Of a DNA stretch of 64,000 nucleotides, positions 31,929-40,031 are shown piece after piece; positions within the stretch are counted from its first letter, which is position 1; every line of letters starts with the position of its first letter. Below the pieces are notes generated by a model, which searched no databases, was not told where the DNA came from, and was given only the letters and a program-made list of their open reading frames with translations. Position numbers and translations under genes: made by a program. Origin of the DNA: Curtobacterium sp. MCBA15_012 (GTDB taxonomy: Bacteria > Actinomycetota > Actinomycetes > Actinomycetales > Microbacteriaceae); contig NZ_CP126267.1 in assembly GCF_001864935.2 (NCBI RefSeq), positions 1,426,001 to 1,490,000 on the forward strand, written 5' to 3'.

Positions 31929-33026
31929 GTGACCGACCCCGGAGCGCCACGGCCGTCGGCCGCGGTGCTCCGGGCGTTCGGGGCCGGTGGCCGCACGCCG
32001 GTCCGCCTCGACGGTGGGCGCGGGGAGACGTGGCGCGCCGGTGACGTCGTCCTGCGTCCGCACGGTGACGTCCGGGAGGCGCGGTGGCGGTCCGACACGC
32101 TGGCCCGGCTCCCGCACACGGCCGCGTTCCGGACGCCCCGCCCGGTCGCGGCTGCGGTCGGCGGAGGCAGGTCCGTGGGCACCGGGGCCGTCGCAGTCGG
32201 CCCCGCGGGCGTCGACCGCCGGGCCGTCGACCCGGGGCGTGTCAACCCGGGGCCTGTCGACCCGGAGCCCGTCGACCCGGGGCCCGTCGACCCGGGGCCC
32301 GTCGACCCGGGGCCCGTCGAACTGGGGCCCGTCGAACCCGGGTCGGGCGACGTGCGGTCGGCCGGTCCCTGGTTCGTCGACGGGTGGGAGGCGTGGGAGT
32401 GGCTCGACGGTGCGACGGACCCGGCGCGCGTCGAGGACGTCGTCCGCGCCGGGTCGGCGTTCGAGGCAGCCCTGGCGGGTCTCGACCGGCCCGCGTTCCT
32501 CGACCTGGTCGACGACCCGTGGAGCCGCGCCGACCGCGTGGTGTGGGGCGCCGGGCCAGCACAGCCCGACCTCCCGCGGGACCGCGCACCGCGCACCGGC
32601 CCGCCGCCGCGCACCGGCCGGCTGCTCCGCACCGATCCGCTGCTGCGCCGCCTGGCCGGAACGTTCCGGTCCGTCCGGACGCCCGAGCAGCCGGTGCACG
32701 GCGACCTGCTCGGCAACGTGCTGTTCTCGCCGGGGCAGCCGCCCGCGGTGTTCGACTGGGCGCCCTACTGGCGACCGGCGGGGTACGGTGCCGCGGTCGC
32801 CGCCGTGGACGCTGTCTGCTGGCACGGTGTCCCGCTCCGACGGCTCGGGCCGCTCGGGGAGCTCGCCGCCGCGCCCGAGTGGCCGCAGCTGCTCGTCCGT
32901 GCGCTCGCGTTCCGGGTCGTCACGCTGCACCTGCTCGGCGCCTGGGACGCCGGATCGACCGCCCGGCACGGGCCCGTCGTCGACGCGCTCCTGTCGGGTG
33001 CCGCCGGTACGCTGGACCCCTCATGA
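31929..33026 (+). CDS. Kinase-like (aminoglycoside phosphotransferase fold) protein with PVDPG repeats
   Basis: Uncharacterised protein of 365 residues. The C-terminal half carries PVHGDLLGNVLF and VFDWAPYWRPAGYG, the catalytic-loop and metal-binding motifs of the APH/choline-kinase superfamily. The N-terminal lobe is weakly conserved (ETWRAGDVVLRP). Between the lobes (about residues 99-139) lies a GPVDP repeat coded by eight 15-bp units, which would form an extended loop. Substrate is unknown. It starts with GTG 31929, 7 nt after dnaE, and ends overlapping hisD. The sequence has family resemblance to small actinobacterial kinases of unknown role next to dnaE. Confidence 0.65.
   Translation: MTDPGAPRPSAAVLRAFGAGGRTPVRLDGGRGETWRAGDVVLRPHGDVREARWRSDTLARLPHTAAFRTPRPVAAAVGGGRSVGTGAVAVGPAGVDRRAVDPGRVNPGPVDPEPVDPGPVDPGPVDPGPVELGPVEPGSGDVRSAGPWFVDGWEAWEWLDGATDPARVEDVVRAGSAFEAALAGLDRPAFLDLVDDPWSRADRVVWGAGPAQPDLPRDRAPRTGPPPRTGRLLRTDPLLRRLAGTFRSVRTPEQPVHGDLLGNVLFSPGQPPAVFDWAPYWRPAGYGAAVAAVDAVCWHGVPLRRLGPLGELAAAPEWPQLLVRALAFRVVTLHLLGAWDAGSTARHGPVVDALLSGAAGTLDPS
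32226..32345 (+). repeat. 15-bp in-frame tandem repeat, eight copies
   Basis: Units begin every 15 nt from 32226 to 32331 with the consensus GTCGACCCGGGGCCC. The central three are identical and the outer ones diverged. They code for VDPGP-type pentapeptides, so copy changes stay in frame. Confidence 0.92.
33008..33013 (+). promoter_or_regulatory. Candidate -10 (TACGCT) of hisD
   Basis: TACGCT lies 9 nt before ATG 33023, inside the 3' end of the preceding gene, and resembles the leuS -10. Confidence 0.35.
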
Positions 33027-34333
33027 TGCAGCGAATCGACCTCCGCGGCGGTCTGCCCGCCCGTGCCGAACTCCTCCGTCTCATGCCGCGCGCTGCCGGT
33101 GACGTCTCGTCCGCCGTGGCGTCCGCGCGCGAGCTCGTCGACGCGGTCCGACACCAGGGAGCCGACGCACTGCGCGACCAGGCCGAGCGGTTCGACGGGG
33201 GAGCGCCCGAGCACGTGCGGGTGCCCGCTGCCGAGATCGCCGCGGCCGTCGCGGGACTCACGCCGGAGCTCCGGGCCGCGCTCGACGAGGCCATCCGCCG
33301 GGTCCGTGCCGCGAGTGCCGCGCAGGTGCCCGCCGGGTCGGTGACGACCCTCGCCGACGGCGCCGAGGTGCACCAGCGCTGGCAGCCGATGCGCCGCGTC
33401 GGGCTCTACGTCCCCGGCGGCAAGGCCGTGTACCCGTCGAGCGTCGTGATGAACGTCGTCCCGGCCCAGGTCGCCGGCGTCGGCTCGATCGCGCTCGTGT
33501 CGCCGCCCCAGCGCGACCACGGCGGCCGGGTCCACCCGACGATCCTCGCCGCGGCGGGGCTGCTCGGCATCGACGAGGTCTACGCCATGGGCGGTGCCGG
33601 CGCGGTCGGTGCCCTCGCGTACGGCGTCGCGTCGATCGGCCTCGAGCCGGTCGACCTCGTCACCGGTCCGGGCAACAACTACGTCGCCGCGGCCAAGCGC
33701 CTCGTGCGCGGCGTCGTCGGCATCGACTCCGAGGCCGGGGCGACCGAGATCCTCGTGATCGCCGACGACACCGCCGACCCGGGCTTCGTCGCCGCCGACC
33801 TGGTGAGCCAGGCCGAGCACGACGAGCAGGCCGGCAGCGTGCTCGTGACGACGTCCGAGGCGTTCGCCGACGCCGTGGAGGCGGCCATCCCGGAACGGGT
33901 GGCTGCGCTCGGGACGGCTGCGCGCCTCCAGGCCGCCCTGGACGGACCGCAGTCGGCGGTCGTGCTCGTGGACTCGCTCGCCGACGCGGCGACCGTGAGC
34001 AACGCGTACGGGCCGGAGCACCTCGAGGTGCAGACGGCCGACGACGACGCGGTCCTCGCTGACATCGACGCGGCCGGTGCCGTCTTCGTCGGACCGAGCA
34101 CGCCGGTAAGCCTCGGGGACTACCTGGCGGGGTCGAACCACGTCCTGCCGACGGGGGGTCAGGCGCGCTTCGGGTCCGGGTTGTCGGCGTCCACGTTCCT
34201 CCGCCCGCAGCAGGTGATCCGGTACTCGCCGACAGCGTTGGCAGAGGTCGCTCCGCACATCGTGGCGCTCGCGACCGAGGAGCAGCTCCCCGGTCACGCC
34301 GCCGCGGTGACGGAACGCACCGGCCGGGCCTGA
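33023..34333 (+). CDS. hisD: Histidinol dehydrogenase
   Basis: Zinc enzyme that oxidises histidinol to histidine in two NAD-dependent steps, the last stage of histidine synthesis; 436 residues. Typical segments are VGLYVPGGKAVYPSSVVMN, AMGGAGAVGALAYG, DLVTGPGNNYVAAAKR, DLVSQAEHDEQAGS and YGPEHLEVQ. The start is ATG 33023 or 33026 (MMQRIDLRGG); the former overlaps the previous stop. No other his genes are adjacent, so it is separated from the rest of the pathway here. Confidence 0.96.
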   Translation: MMQRIDLRGGLPARAELLRLMPRAAGDVSSAVASARELVDAVRHQGADALRDQAERFDGGAPEHVRVPAAEIAAAVAGLTPELRAALDEAIRRVRAASAAQVPAGSVTTLADGAEVHQRWQPMRRVGLYVPGGKAVYPSSVVMNVVPAQVAGVGSIALVSPPQRDHGGRVHPTILAAAGLLGIDEVYAMGGAGAVGALAYGVASIGLEPVDLVTGPGNNYVAAAKRLVRGVVGIDSEAGATEILVIADDTADPGFVAADLVSQAEHDEQAGSVLVTTSEAFADAVEAAIPERVAALGTAARLQAALDGPQSAVVLVDSLADAATVSNAYGPEHLEVQTADDDAVLADIDAAGAVFVGPSTPVSLGDYLAGSNHVLPTGGQARFGSGLSASTFLRPQQVIRYSPTALAEVAPHIVALATEEQLPGHAAAVTERTGRA

Positions 34334-34350
34334 CGGCAGCCGGGAGCCGG

Positions 34351-34356
34351 TAGCCT
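34351..34356 (+). promoter_or_regulatory. Candidate -10 (TAGCCT) of nrdR
   Basis: TAGCCT ends 9 nt before the ATG of nrdR in the 32-nt spacer after hisD. No Shine-Dalgarno sequence is visible, so the transcript may be nearly leaderless. Confidence 0.4.
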
Positions 34357-34365
34357 GGGACGGCC

Positions 34366-34950
34366 ATGTTCTGCCCCTTCTGCCGCCACCCGGACTCCCG
34401 CGTCGTCGACTCCCGCACCAGTGACGACGGGACCTCGATCCGTCGCCGTCGTCAGTGCCCGAACTGCGGACGGCGGTTCTCGACGACCGAGACCGCCTCG
34501 CTGAACGTCGTGAAGCGCAACGGCGTCACCGAGCCGTTCAGCCGCGACAAGATCGTCTCCGGTGTGCGCAAGGCGTGCCAGGGCCGGCCGGTGACCGACG
34601 GCGACCTCGCCGTGCTGGCCCAGCGGGTCGAGGAGACGGTCCGTTCCTCGGGGTCGAGCCAGATCGACGCGAACGACATCGGCCTGGCGATCCTGGCGCC
34701 GCTGCGCGAGCTCGACGAGGTGGCGTTCCTGCGCTTCGCGAGCGTGTACCAGGCGTTCGAGTCGCTCGAGGACTTCGAGGACGCCATCGGTCAGCTGCGG
34801 ATCGACCACCGGGACGCTGCGCAGGCAGCCGGGACGGTCACGGCCGGGGCTGGCGCCTCGGGGTCGGGTACCGCCGGTTCGGGCTCCTCGGGGTCGGGCT
34901 CCTCCGGTTCTGGCTCTTCCGGTTCCGGCGCCTCGGGCTCGGGCGCATGA
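34366..34950 (+). CDS. nrdR: Transcriptional repressor NrdR with Gly/Ser-rich tail
   Basis: ATP/dATP-sensing repressor of ribonucleotide reductase genes, 194 residues. The zinc ribbon uses C3, C6, C31 and C34 (FCPFC...QCPNCGRRF). The ATP-cone (about 47-137) includes [16 protein letters not shown] and [17 protein letters not shown]. The family usually ends near residue 150-170; the last 40 residues here are a Gly/Ser/Ala repeat (GSGSSGSG...) encoded by repetitive DNA and probably disordered. It overlaps pyrD by ATGA. No classic NrdR boxes were found in this window. Confidence 0.95.
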   Translation: MFCPFCRHPDSRVVDSRTSDDGTSIRRRRQCPNCGRRFSTTETASLNVVKRNGVTEPFSRDKIVSGVRKACQGRPVTDGDLAVLAQRVEETVRSSGSSQIDANDIGLAILAPLRELDEVAFLRFASVYQAFESLEDFEDAIGQLRIDHRDAAQAAGTVTAGAGASGSGTAGSGSSGSGSSGSGSSGSGASGSGA

Positions 34951-36023
34951 GCGGCGTCGCCGAGCGGCTCGTCCGCGCCGGGTACGCGGTCGTGTTCCGG
35001 TCGGTGTTCGCGAACATGGACCCGGAGCGGGCGCACCACATCGCCTTCGCCGTGATCCGCGCGCTCCCGAAGGTCCCGGTCCTCGGCGGCGCGGTCGAGC
35101 GGTACTCCCGCCCGGCCGCCGAGGACGGCGTCACGACCATGGGCATCCACTTCCCCTCGCGCTTCGGCCTGGCCGCCGGGTTCGACAAGGACGCGCGCGG
35201 CATCGCGGGGCTCGGGCTCCTCGGCTTCGGACACGTCGAGGTCGGGACGATCACCGCGAAGCCGCAGCCGGGCAACGAACGTCCGCGTCTGTTCCGCCTC
35301 ATCGCCGACCGGGCACTGATCAACCGCATGGGCTTCAACAACCACGGTGCCGCCCGAGCCGCACGCCGCCTGGAACGTGCGCGCCGCAACCCGGGTCGCC
35401 CGGTGATCGGCGTCAACATCGGCAAGAGCCGGGTCGTCGCGGTCGAGGACGCCGTCGACGACTACCTCGAGTCCACGCGGCTGCTCGCGCCGTTCGCCGA
35501 CTACCTGGCGGTCAACGTCAGTTCGCCGAACACGCCCGGACTCCGCGGACTGCAGGAGCTGGACCAGCTGCGTCCGCTGCTGTCGGCCGTGCGGGACGCC
35601 GCCGGACGGACGCCCGTGCTCGTGAAGATCGCCCCGGACCTGACCGACGAGCAGATCGACGCGATCGCCGGGCTCGCGGTCGACCTCGGGCTGTCCGGGA
35701 TCATCGCGAACAACACGACGATCGCGCGGACCGGACTGCGGACCCCGGCCGCCGAGGTCGAGGCGATGGGCGCAGGCGGACTCTCCGGTGCGCCGGTCGC
35801 GGAGCGGTCCCTCGAGGTCCTGCGCCGCGTCCGTGCTGCCGTGCCCGACGACTTCTGCGTCGTGGCCGTCGGGGGAGTGACCTCGGAGCAGGACGTCCAG
35901 GACCGCATCGACGCGGGTGCGACGCTCGTGCAGGGCTACACCGCGTTCCTCTACGAGGGGCCGACCTGGGCAACGCGGATCAACCGGCTGCGGCGGCGGC
36001 GTCTGCGGCGCGCAGCGCGCTGA
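34947..36023 (+). CDS. pyrD: Dihydroorotate dehydrogenase (quinone), class 2
   Basis: Membrane-associated flavoenzyme of pyrimidine synthesis that oxidises dihydroorotate with quinone as acceptor; 358 residues. The N-terminal helix region ([18 protein letters not shown]) is typical of class 2 enzymes. FMN and substrate motifs include [42 protein letters not shown], and the catalytic serine loop [14 protein letters not shown] (190-203). ATG 34947 overlaps the nrdR stop. The gene is followed by the large repeat array. Confidence 0.96.
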   Translation: MSGVAERLVRAGYAVVFRSVFANMDPERAHHIAFAVIRALPKVPVLGGAVERYSRPAAEDGVTTMGIHFPSRFGLAAGFDKDARGIAGLGLLGFGHVEVGTITAKPQPGNERPRLFRLIADRALINRMGFNNHGAARAARRLERARRNPGRPVIGVNIGKSRVVAVEDAVDDYLESTRLLAPFADYLAVNVSSPNTPGLRGLQELDQLRPLLSAVRDAAGRTPVLVKIAPDLTDEQIDAIAGLAVDLGLSGIIANNTTIARTGLRTPAAEVEAMGAGGLSGAPVAERSLEVLRRVRAAVPDDFCVVAVGGVTSEQDVQDRIDAGATLVQGYTAFLYEGPTWATRINRLRRRRLRRAAR

Positions 36024-36059
36024 CCTCGCCGGCCGAGCAGTGACGTTGGTGCTGTCGCG

Positions 36060-36140
36060 CCGGCGTTGACGCGGCGCCTGTTGCGTCGGCGGTCGACGCG
36101 GTGCCTGTTGCGTCGGCGGTTGATGCGGCGGTGTCGTGGC
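36060..36140. repeat. 27-bp tandem repeat, three copies
   Basis: Copies at 36060, 36087 and 36114 share TTGACGCGGYGCCTGTTGCGT-like sequence; the third is degenerate. They lie 37 nt after pyrD and immediately before the palindrome array. Confidence 0.75.
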
Positions 36141-36142
36141 GG

Positions 36143-36683
36143 CGCACAACGGAAGGCACCTCGCGCCGCGGTTCGCCGTGGTGCGACGTGCTTTCCGTTG
36201 TGCGGGGGCAGGTCGTGCCTCGGCGACGCCGCGGTACCGCCGCGGCGGCGGCCGCCGGGCCGGTGGGACGCCGGAGGGGAGGCGCGGCTCCCGTTGGCAC
36301 TGTGCCTCCCGTACCCCCGTCCTCCCGTCCTCCGCCCAACCATGAGCACGTCGCGCCACGCTTCGCCGTGGCGCGACGTGCTTCCGCTTGTGCGAGGGCA
36401 CGTTGCGCCGCGCCTGGTCTGCGCTTGGCCGCCCGTGGTGCGCGCGCCGGACTGAGGAAGCGTCGGACGGAGGTGTAGCTCCCGCTGGCACCGTGCCTCC
36501 CGTCCTCCGCACCACCGCGGGCACGTCGCGCCGCGGTTCGCCGCGGTGCGACGTGCTTTCCCTTGTGCGCGCGCAGGTCGCGCCCCTGTCTGGTCCGCGC
36601 TTGGCCGCCCGAGGTGCGCGGGCCGGACTGAGGAAGCGTCGGACGGGAGGCGCGGCTCCCGCTGGCACCGTGCCTCCCGTCCG
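36143..36683. repeat. Composite array of two alternating palindrome families (three A-B units)
   Basis: Family A: hairpins at 36143-36204 (29-nt arms, TTCG loop), 36346-36381 (perfect 15-bp core) and 36521-36556 (16-bp core, TTCG loop), with core GCACGTCGCGCCGCGG. Family B: GGAGGCGCG-type palindromes at 36271-36319, 36464-36509 and 36640-36683. The order is A-B-A-B-A-B. The second and third units are tandem copies offset by 176 nt; a 50-nt segment (36421-36470 against 36597-36646) differs at only two positions. The whole 906-nt stretch 36024-36929 contains repeats and a terminator but no supported gene. Confidence 0.88.
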
Positions 36684-36770
36684 GCGGGCGGGCGCCCCGG
36701 ACGGCGCGCACGGATGCTGACGCCGAGTGGGCTGTTCCTGTCGTTCCGGGCGCGCGAGCGTGACGGATCG

Positions 36771-36812
36771 TGCTCCCTCGGCGCTCCGCACGCGGCGCGT
36801 CCTGCCCGCTCG
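36771..36812. repeat. Fourth copy of the GTGTCCTGCCCGCTCG repeat
   Basis: GCGGCGCGTCCTGCCCGCTCG and its left flank align with the three copies at 27.9-28.2 kb, almost 9 kb away, which shows that this degenerate family is dispersed. Confidence 0.5.
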
Positions 36813-36878
36813 CGACTCCGCGCGAGGCCGCGCCCGCGCCCGCGTGCGGCCCGCGCGCCGCGCCGCCACCAGGAACGA

Positions 36879-36912
36879 CGAAGCGCCACCCGGCGAGCCG
36901 GGTGGCGCTTCG
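36879..36912 (-). terminator. Terminator of the DUF3043 gene
   Basis: A perfect 16-bp stem (CGAAGCGCCACCCGGC and its complement) with a 2-nt loop starts 18 nt past the DUF3043 stop on the minus strand and is followed there by TCGTTCCT. Confidence 0.8.
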
Positions 36913-36929
36913 AGGGACTGGAGCGGGCC

Positions 36930-37505
36930 CTACAGCGTCGGGTACTGCCCGCGCCGGACCTGCGGCTTCGGCAGGCGCAGGAAGCGCAGCTGCCACGCCC
37001 GGGTCAGGATGTAGAGGAAGGTCCCGCGCTGCGTGCTCCCGAACTTCGCGGAGAGCTTCTTGCGGAGCGACAACCAGAGGATCACGCAGTCGAGCACGAA
37101 CAGCGCGACGAACGCCCACACCATGAGCAGCGAGTACGAGGCCAGGGGAGTCTGCGCGGCGGCGAACCCGACGACCAGGAACAGGACGAGGACGGGCATC
37201 ATGACCTCGCCCACGTTCCAGCGGGCGTCGATCCAGTCGCGCACGAACCGGCGCTGCTCGCCCTTGTCCTTGGCCGGGAGGTAGCGTTCCTCGCCGTTCG
37301 CCATGCCCACGCGGGCCTTCTCGCGCTCCGTGGTCAGACGGGCGCGAGCGGCCTTCTTGTCCTGCGGGCTGTTGCCCACGAGCGGACGGCGGTTGGCGGC
37401 CTCGCGCTCGCGACGCGACGGCGTCGGACGACCCTTGCCCTGCTCGAGGAGTTCTTCCTCGGAGGGGTTCACGGTCGTGTTGGTCTTGGGGGCTGCCTTC
37501 GCCAC
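36930..37505 (-). CDS. DUF3043 membrane protein
   Basis: Actinobacterial protein of 191 residues and unknown function. The N-terminus is highly charged (KGRPTPSRREREAANRRPLV, ARARLTTEREKARVGMANGE), typical of DUF3043. Two membrane helices lie at about 105-125 and 130-151, followed by a basic tail. GTG 37505 is chosen because AGGAACG precedes it; an upstream in-frame ATG (37559) would overlap the start of the M20 gene and lacks such a site. It is divergent from the M20 dipeptidase gene. Confidence 0.9.
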   Translation of the reverse strand: MAKAAPKTNTTVNPSEEELLEQGKGRPTPSRREREAANRRPLVGNSPQDKKAARARLTTEREKARVGMANGEERYLPAKDKGEQRRFVRDWIDARWNVGEVMMPVLVLFLVVGFAAAQTPLASYSLLMVWAFVALFVLDCVILWLSLRKKLSAKFGSTQRGTFLYILTRAWQLRFLRLPKPQVRRGQYPTL

Positions 37506-37544
37506 GGTGCGTTCCTGACTGCGGTTGCGTGCTGGATCGTCCTC

Positions 37545-37550
37545 TAGATT
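37545..37550 (+). promoter_or_regulatory. -10 box (TAGATT) of the M20 dipeptidase gene
   Basis: TAGATT is followed by the 7 nt ACGGGAC and then ATG 37558. No Shine-Dalgarno sequence is present, so the mRNA is probably leaderless. Confidence 0.55.
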
Positions 37551-37557
37551 ACGGGAC

Positions 37558-39102
37558 ATGACCGACACCGACCAGCACAGCCCCGCGACCGACCCCGCGC
37601 TCCTCGACGCCCTGCGCGAACACGTGCAGGGCGCGCTGCCGACGACGATCGCGGACCTGTCCGCCCTGGTCCGGTTGCCGTCGGTGTCGTGGTCGGCCTT
37701 CGACCCGGCGAACGTGCAGGCCAGTGCCGAGGCCGTCGCCGACCTCGCGCGGTCGACCGGTGTCTTCGCCGACGACGCCGTGCGCATCGTCCGGTCCGCG
37801 GTCGAGGGTGACACCCCGACCACCGACGCCCCGACCACCGACGCCCCGGCCGCCGGCACCGCGGTCAGCGACACCCCGTCCGGCGACGCCGCGGCCACGG
37901 ACGCCGCGCCCTCCGACACCGCGGCCGCCGCCGGGGTCGAGCTCGGCCAGCCCGCCGTCCTCGCGGTCCGCCCGGCGCGCAACGGCAAGCCGACGGTGAT
38001 GCTCTACGCCCACCACGACGTGCAGCCCCAGGGCGACGACGCGCTGTGGGAGACCCCGCCCTTCGAGCCGACGCTCCGCGGCGACCGCCTGTACGGCCGC
38101 GGTGCCTCGGACGACAAGGCGGGCGTGATGACGCACATCGCCTCGCTCCGCGCCCTGCACGCCCAGTTCGGCGACGACCTCGACCTCGGTGTCGTGCTCT
38201 TCGTCGAGGGTGAGGAGGAGTTCGGCTCCCGCTCGTTCCGCACGTTCCTGCGTGAGCAGAAGGAGCACCTCGCCGCCGACGTCATCGTCGTCGCGGACAG
38301 CGACAACTGGTCGGTCGACGTCCCGTCCATCACGGTCTCGCTCCGCGGCAACGTCACGTTCAAGGCGACGCTGACGACCCTCGAGCACGCCAGCCACAGC
38401 GGCATGTTCGGCGGCGCGGCACCGGACGCGATGATCCCGATGGCCCGCCTGCTCGCGTCGCTCCACGACGACGACGGGTCGGTGGCCGTCGAGGGCCTCA
38501 CCGCGTACGAGGCCGACGTCCCCGAGCGCTCCGAGGCCGAGCTCGCGACCGACGCCGCGCTGCTGCCCGGGGTCCGGCCGGTCGGCACCGGCCCGGTGCT
38601 GTCGCGCATGTGGTTCCAGCCGTCGCTGACGGTGACCGGCATGGACGTCCCGAGCGTCGCGAACGCCTCGAACACGCTGCTGCCCTCGGTCGCGGCCCGC
38701 ATCTCGGTGCGCGTCGCGCCCGGGCAGTCGGCCACCGACGCGTACGCCGCCGTCGAGCGGCACCTGCGTGCGAACGTGCCGTTCGGTGCGCAGCTCGAGA
38801 TCACCGAGGTCGACACCGGCGACGGTTTCCTGGTCGACACCGCCGGCTGGGCCGTCCAGGAGGCGCGCACCGCCATGCACGAGGGCTGGGGTGCCCCCGC
38901 CGTCGAGCAGGGCATCGGCGGCTCCATCCCGTTCGTCTCCGACCTGGCCGCCGAGTTCCCCGAGGCGCAGATCCTCGTCACGGGCGTCGAGGACCCCGAC
39001 ACCCGCGCACACAGCCCGAACGAGTCGCAGCACCTCGGCGTGCTGCACCGTGCGATCGCCGCCGAGGCGATCCTGCTCGCGCGGCTCGCGACGCGCGCCT
39101 GA
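37558..39102 (+). CDS. M20 family dipeptidase
   Basis: Zinc metallopeptidase of 514 residues, probably a cytoplasmic dipeptidase. Metal-site motifs are LYAHHDVQP, GRGASDDKAG (bridging Asp), EGEEEFGS (catalytic Glu pair) and, near the C-terminus, GVEDPDTRAHSPNES. The dimerisation domain contains SLRGNVTFKATLTT and HASHSGMFGGAAPD. Residues about 84-126 are an Asp/Thr/Ala/Pro-rich insert (TPTTDAPTTDAPAAG...) breaking the catalytic domain between VRIVRSAVEG and GQPAVLAVRPA; most relatives lack it. Substrate preference is unknown. Confidence 0.92.
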   Translation: MTDTDQHSPATDPALLDALREHVQGALPTTIADLSALVRLPSVSWSAFDPANVQASAEAVADLARSTGVFADDAVRIVRSAVEGDTPTTDAPTTDAPAAGTAVSDTPSGDAAATDAAPSDTAAAAGVELGQPAVLAVRPARNGKPTVMLYAHHDVQPQGDDALWETPPFEPTLRGDRLYGRGASDDKAGVMTHIASLRALHAQFGDDLDLGVVLFVEGEEEFGSRSFRTFLREQKEHLAADVIVVADSDNWSVDVPSITVSLRGNVTFKATLTTLEHASHSGMFGGAAPDAMIPMARLLASLHDDDGSVAVEGLTAYEADVPERSEAELATDAALLPGVRPVGTGPVLSRMWFQPSLTVTGMDVPSVANASNTLLPSVAARISVRVAPGQSATDAYAAVERHLRANVPFGAQLEITEVDTGDGFLVDTAGWAVQEARTAMHEGWGAPAVEQGIGGSIPFVSDLAAEFPEAQILVTGVEDPDTRAHSPNESQHLGVLHRAIAAEAILLARLATRA

Positions 39103-39114
39103 CGGCGAGACCCG

Positions 39115-39154
39115 GACGGGAGGCGCGGTGCCGGTCGGCACCGCGCCTCCCGTC
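39115..39154. repeat. Palindromic GGAGGCGCG repeat, perfect 18-bp stem
   Basis: GACGGGAGGCGCGGTGCC (39115-39132) and its exact complement (39137-39154) close a GGTC loop 13 nt after the M20 stop codon. The stem and loop size are nearly identical to the copies at 553 and 44708. Confidence 0.9.
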
Positions 39155-39175
39155 GCGTCGACGGTCCCCTGGGGC

Positions 39176-39247
39176 GAGCGCGGTCGCCTGCTGTGAGCGC
39201 GGTCGCCCACAGCGCGCGCGGTCACCCGTGGAGCGCGGTCTCCTGTG
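39176..39247. repeat. Imperfect 19-bp tandem repeat, four copies
   Basis: GAGCGCGGTCGCC-like segments recur at about 39176, 39195, 39214 and 39231, just upstream of the promoter of the Fe-S carrier gene. Confidence 0.6.
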
Positions 39248-39278
39248 GAGCACCGCCCACTCCGTCGGCGGCAGTGCT

Positions 39279-39284
39279 TACAAT
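39279..39284 (+). promoter_or_regulatory. -10 box (TACAAT) of the Fe-S carrier gene
   Basis: TACAAT, preceded by GCT, matches the actinobacterial housekeeping -10 closely. It lies 46 nt before the start codon. A clear -35 is not seen. Confidence 0.5.
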
Positions 39285-39330
39285 CAACGACAGGCGCGGT
39301 GATCGACACCGCCCGGAGGGAGACGCGCGG

Positions 39331-39705
39331 ATGAGCGACACCATCACCGACAACGCACCGTCGACGGACGCCCGTACCCACGGCGTCGCACTGAGCGACA
39401 CCGCGGCGGCGAAGGTGGCGAGCCTGCTCGAACAGGAGGGCCGCGACGACCTGCGCCTGCGCCTGGCGGTCCAGCCCGGCGGATGCTCCGGCCTCATCTA
39501 CCAGCTCTACTTCGACGAGCGTCTGATGGACGGCGACGCCACGGCCGAGTTCGGCAGCGGCGTCGAGGTCGTCGTCGACAAGATGAGCGTCCCGTACCTG
39601 GACGGCGCGACGATCGACTTCGAGGACACGATCCAGAAGCAGGGCTTCACGATCGACAACCCGAACGCGCAGGGCAGCTGCGCCTGCGGCGACAGCTTCC
39701 ACTAG
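39331..39705 (+). CDS. erpA: A-type iron-sulfur cluster carrier (HesB/ErpA family)
   Basis: Delivers Fe-S clusters to apoproteins, 124 residues. The three cluster-binding cysteines are C52 (PGGCSGLIYQLYFDE) and C117/C119 (GSCACGDSFH). The middle segment VEVVVDKMSVPYLDGATIDF is typical. ATG 39331 is preceded by GGAGGGAGA. It stands alone with its own promoter and terminator, next to ctaC, as in many actinobacteria where the erpA-like gene neighbours the aa3/bcc respiratory genes. Confidence 0.93.
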   Translation: MSDTITDNAPSTDARTHGVALSDTAAAKVASLLEQEGRDDLRLRLAVQPGGCSGLIYQLYFDERLMDGDATAEFGSGVEVVVDKMSVPYLDGATIDFEDTIQKQGFTIDNPNAQGSCACGDSFH

Positions 39706-39767
39706 GAGCGAGCGCTCCGCCACGGGGGAGCGCACGGCGTCCGTTGCACGGACCCGACCGACACGCG

Positions 39768-39800
39768 AGCGGGGAGCGGCCGATCTGGCCGCTCCCCGCT
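39768..39800 (+). terminator. Terminator after the Fe-S carrier gene
   Basis: A perfect 14-bp stem (AGCGGGGAGCGGCC and its complement) with loop GATCT is followed by CGTCGTCCGT. The remaining spacer to ctaC (326 nt in all) shows a promoter and nothing else. Confidence 0.8.
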
Positions 39801-39942
39801 CGTCGTCCGTCCGACTCCTCGTCGTCGGCGGACCCGCACGACCGGGGGAAAGGCTCGTCCTCCGCCCCGCTCGAGGGCGGGAACCGACGCGTGGACCGAC
39901 CCGAACCGGGGGTCGTGTGCGCGAGTGTCGGTGAGCTGCGAG

Positions 39943-39948
39943 TAAGCT
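39943..39948 (+). promoter_or_regulatory. Candidate -10 (TAAGCT) of ctaC
   Basis: TAAGCT lies 83 nt before the ctaC start. The resulting leader contains an imperfect hairpin (GGGAGCC...GGCTCCC, 39971-40008). Confidence 0.4.
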
Positions 39949-40031
39949 AGGAGTGTTCCAACCAAGCTGGGAGCCAGCAATGTGCGGCCTTCGTGCCGCC
40001 GGCTCCCTGCCACGTCTTCCGAGAGGTAACA

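Noticed and set aside
36143-36683. CRISPR array in the pyrD-DUF3043 gap
   Set aside because: The repeats are two different palindrome families in a duplicated unit; there are no regular unique spacers and no cas genes.
36024-36929. Small genes in the 906-nt gap after pyrD
   Set aside because: Several short frames exist but all run through the hairpin repeats, have no ribosome-binding site and no recognisable domain.
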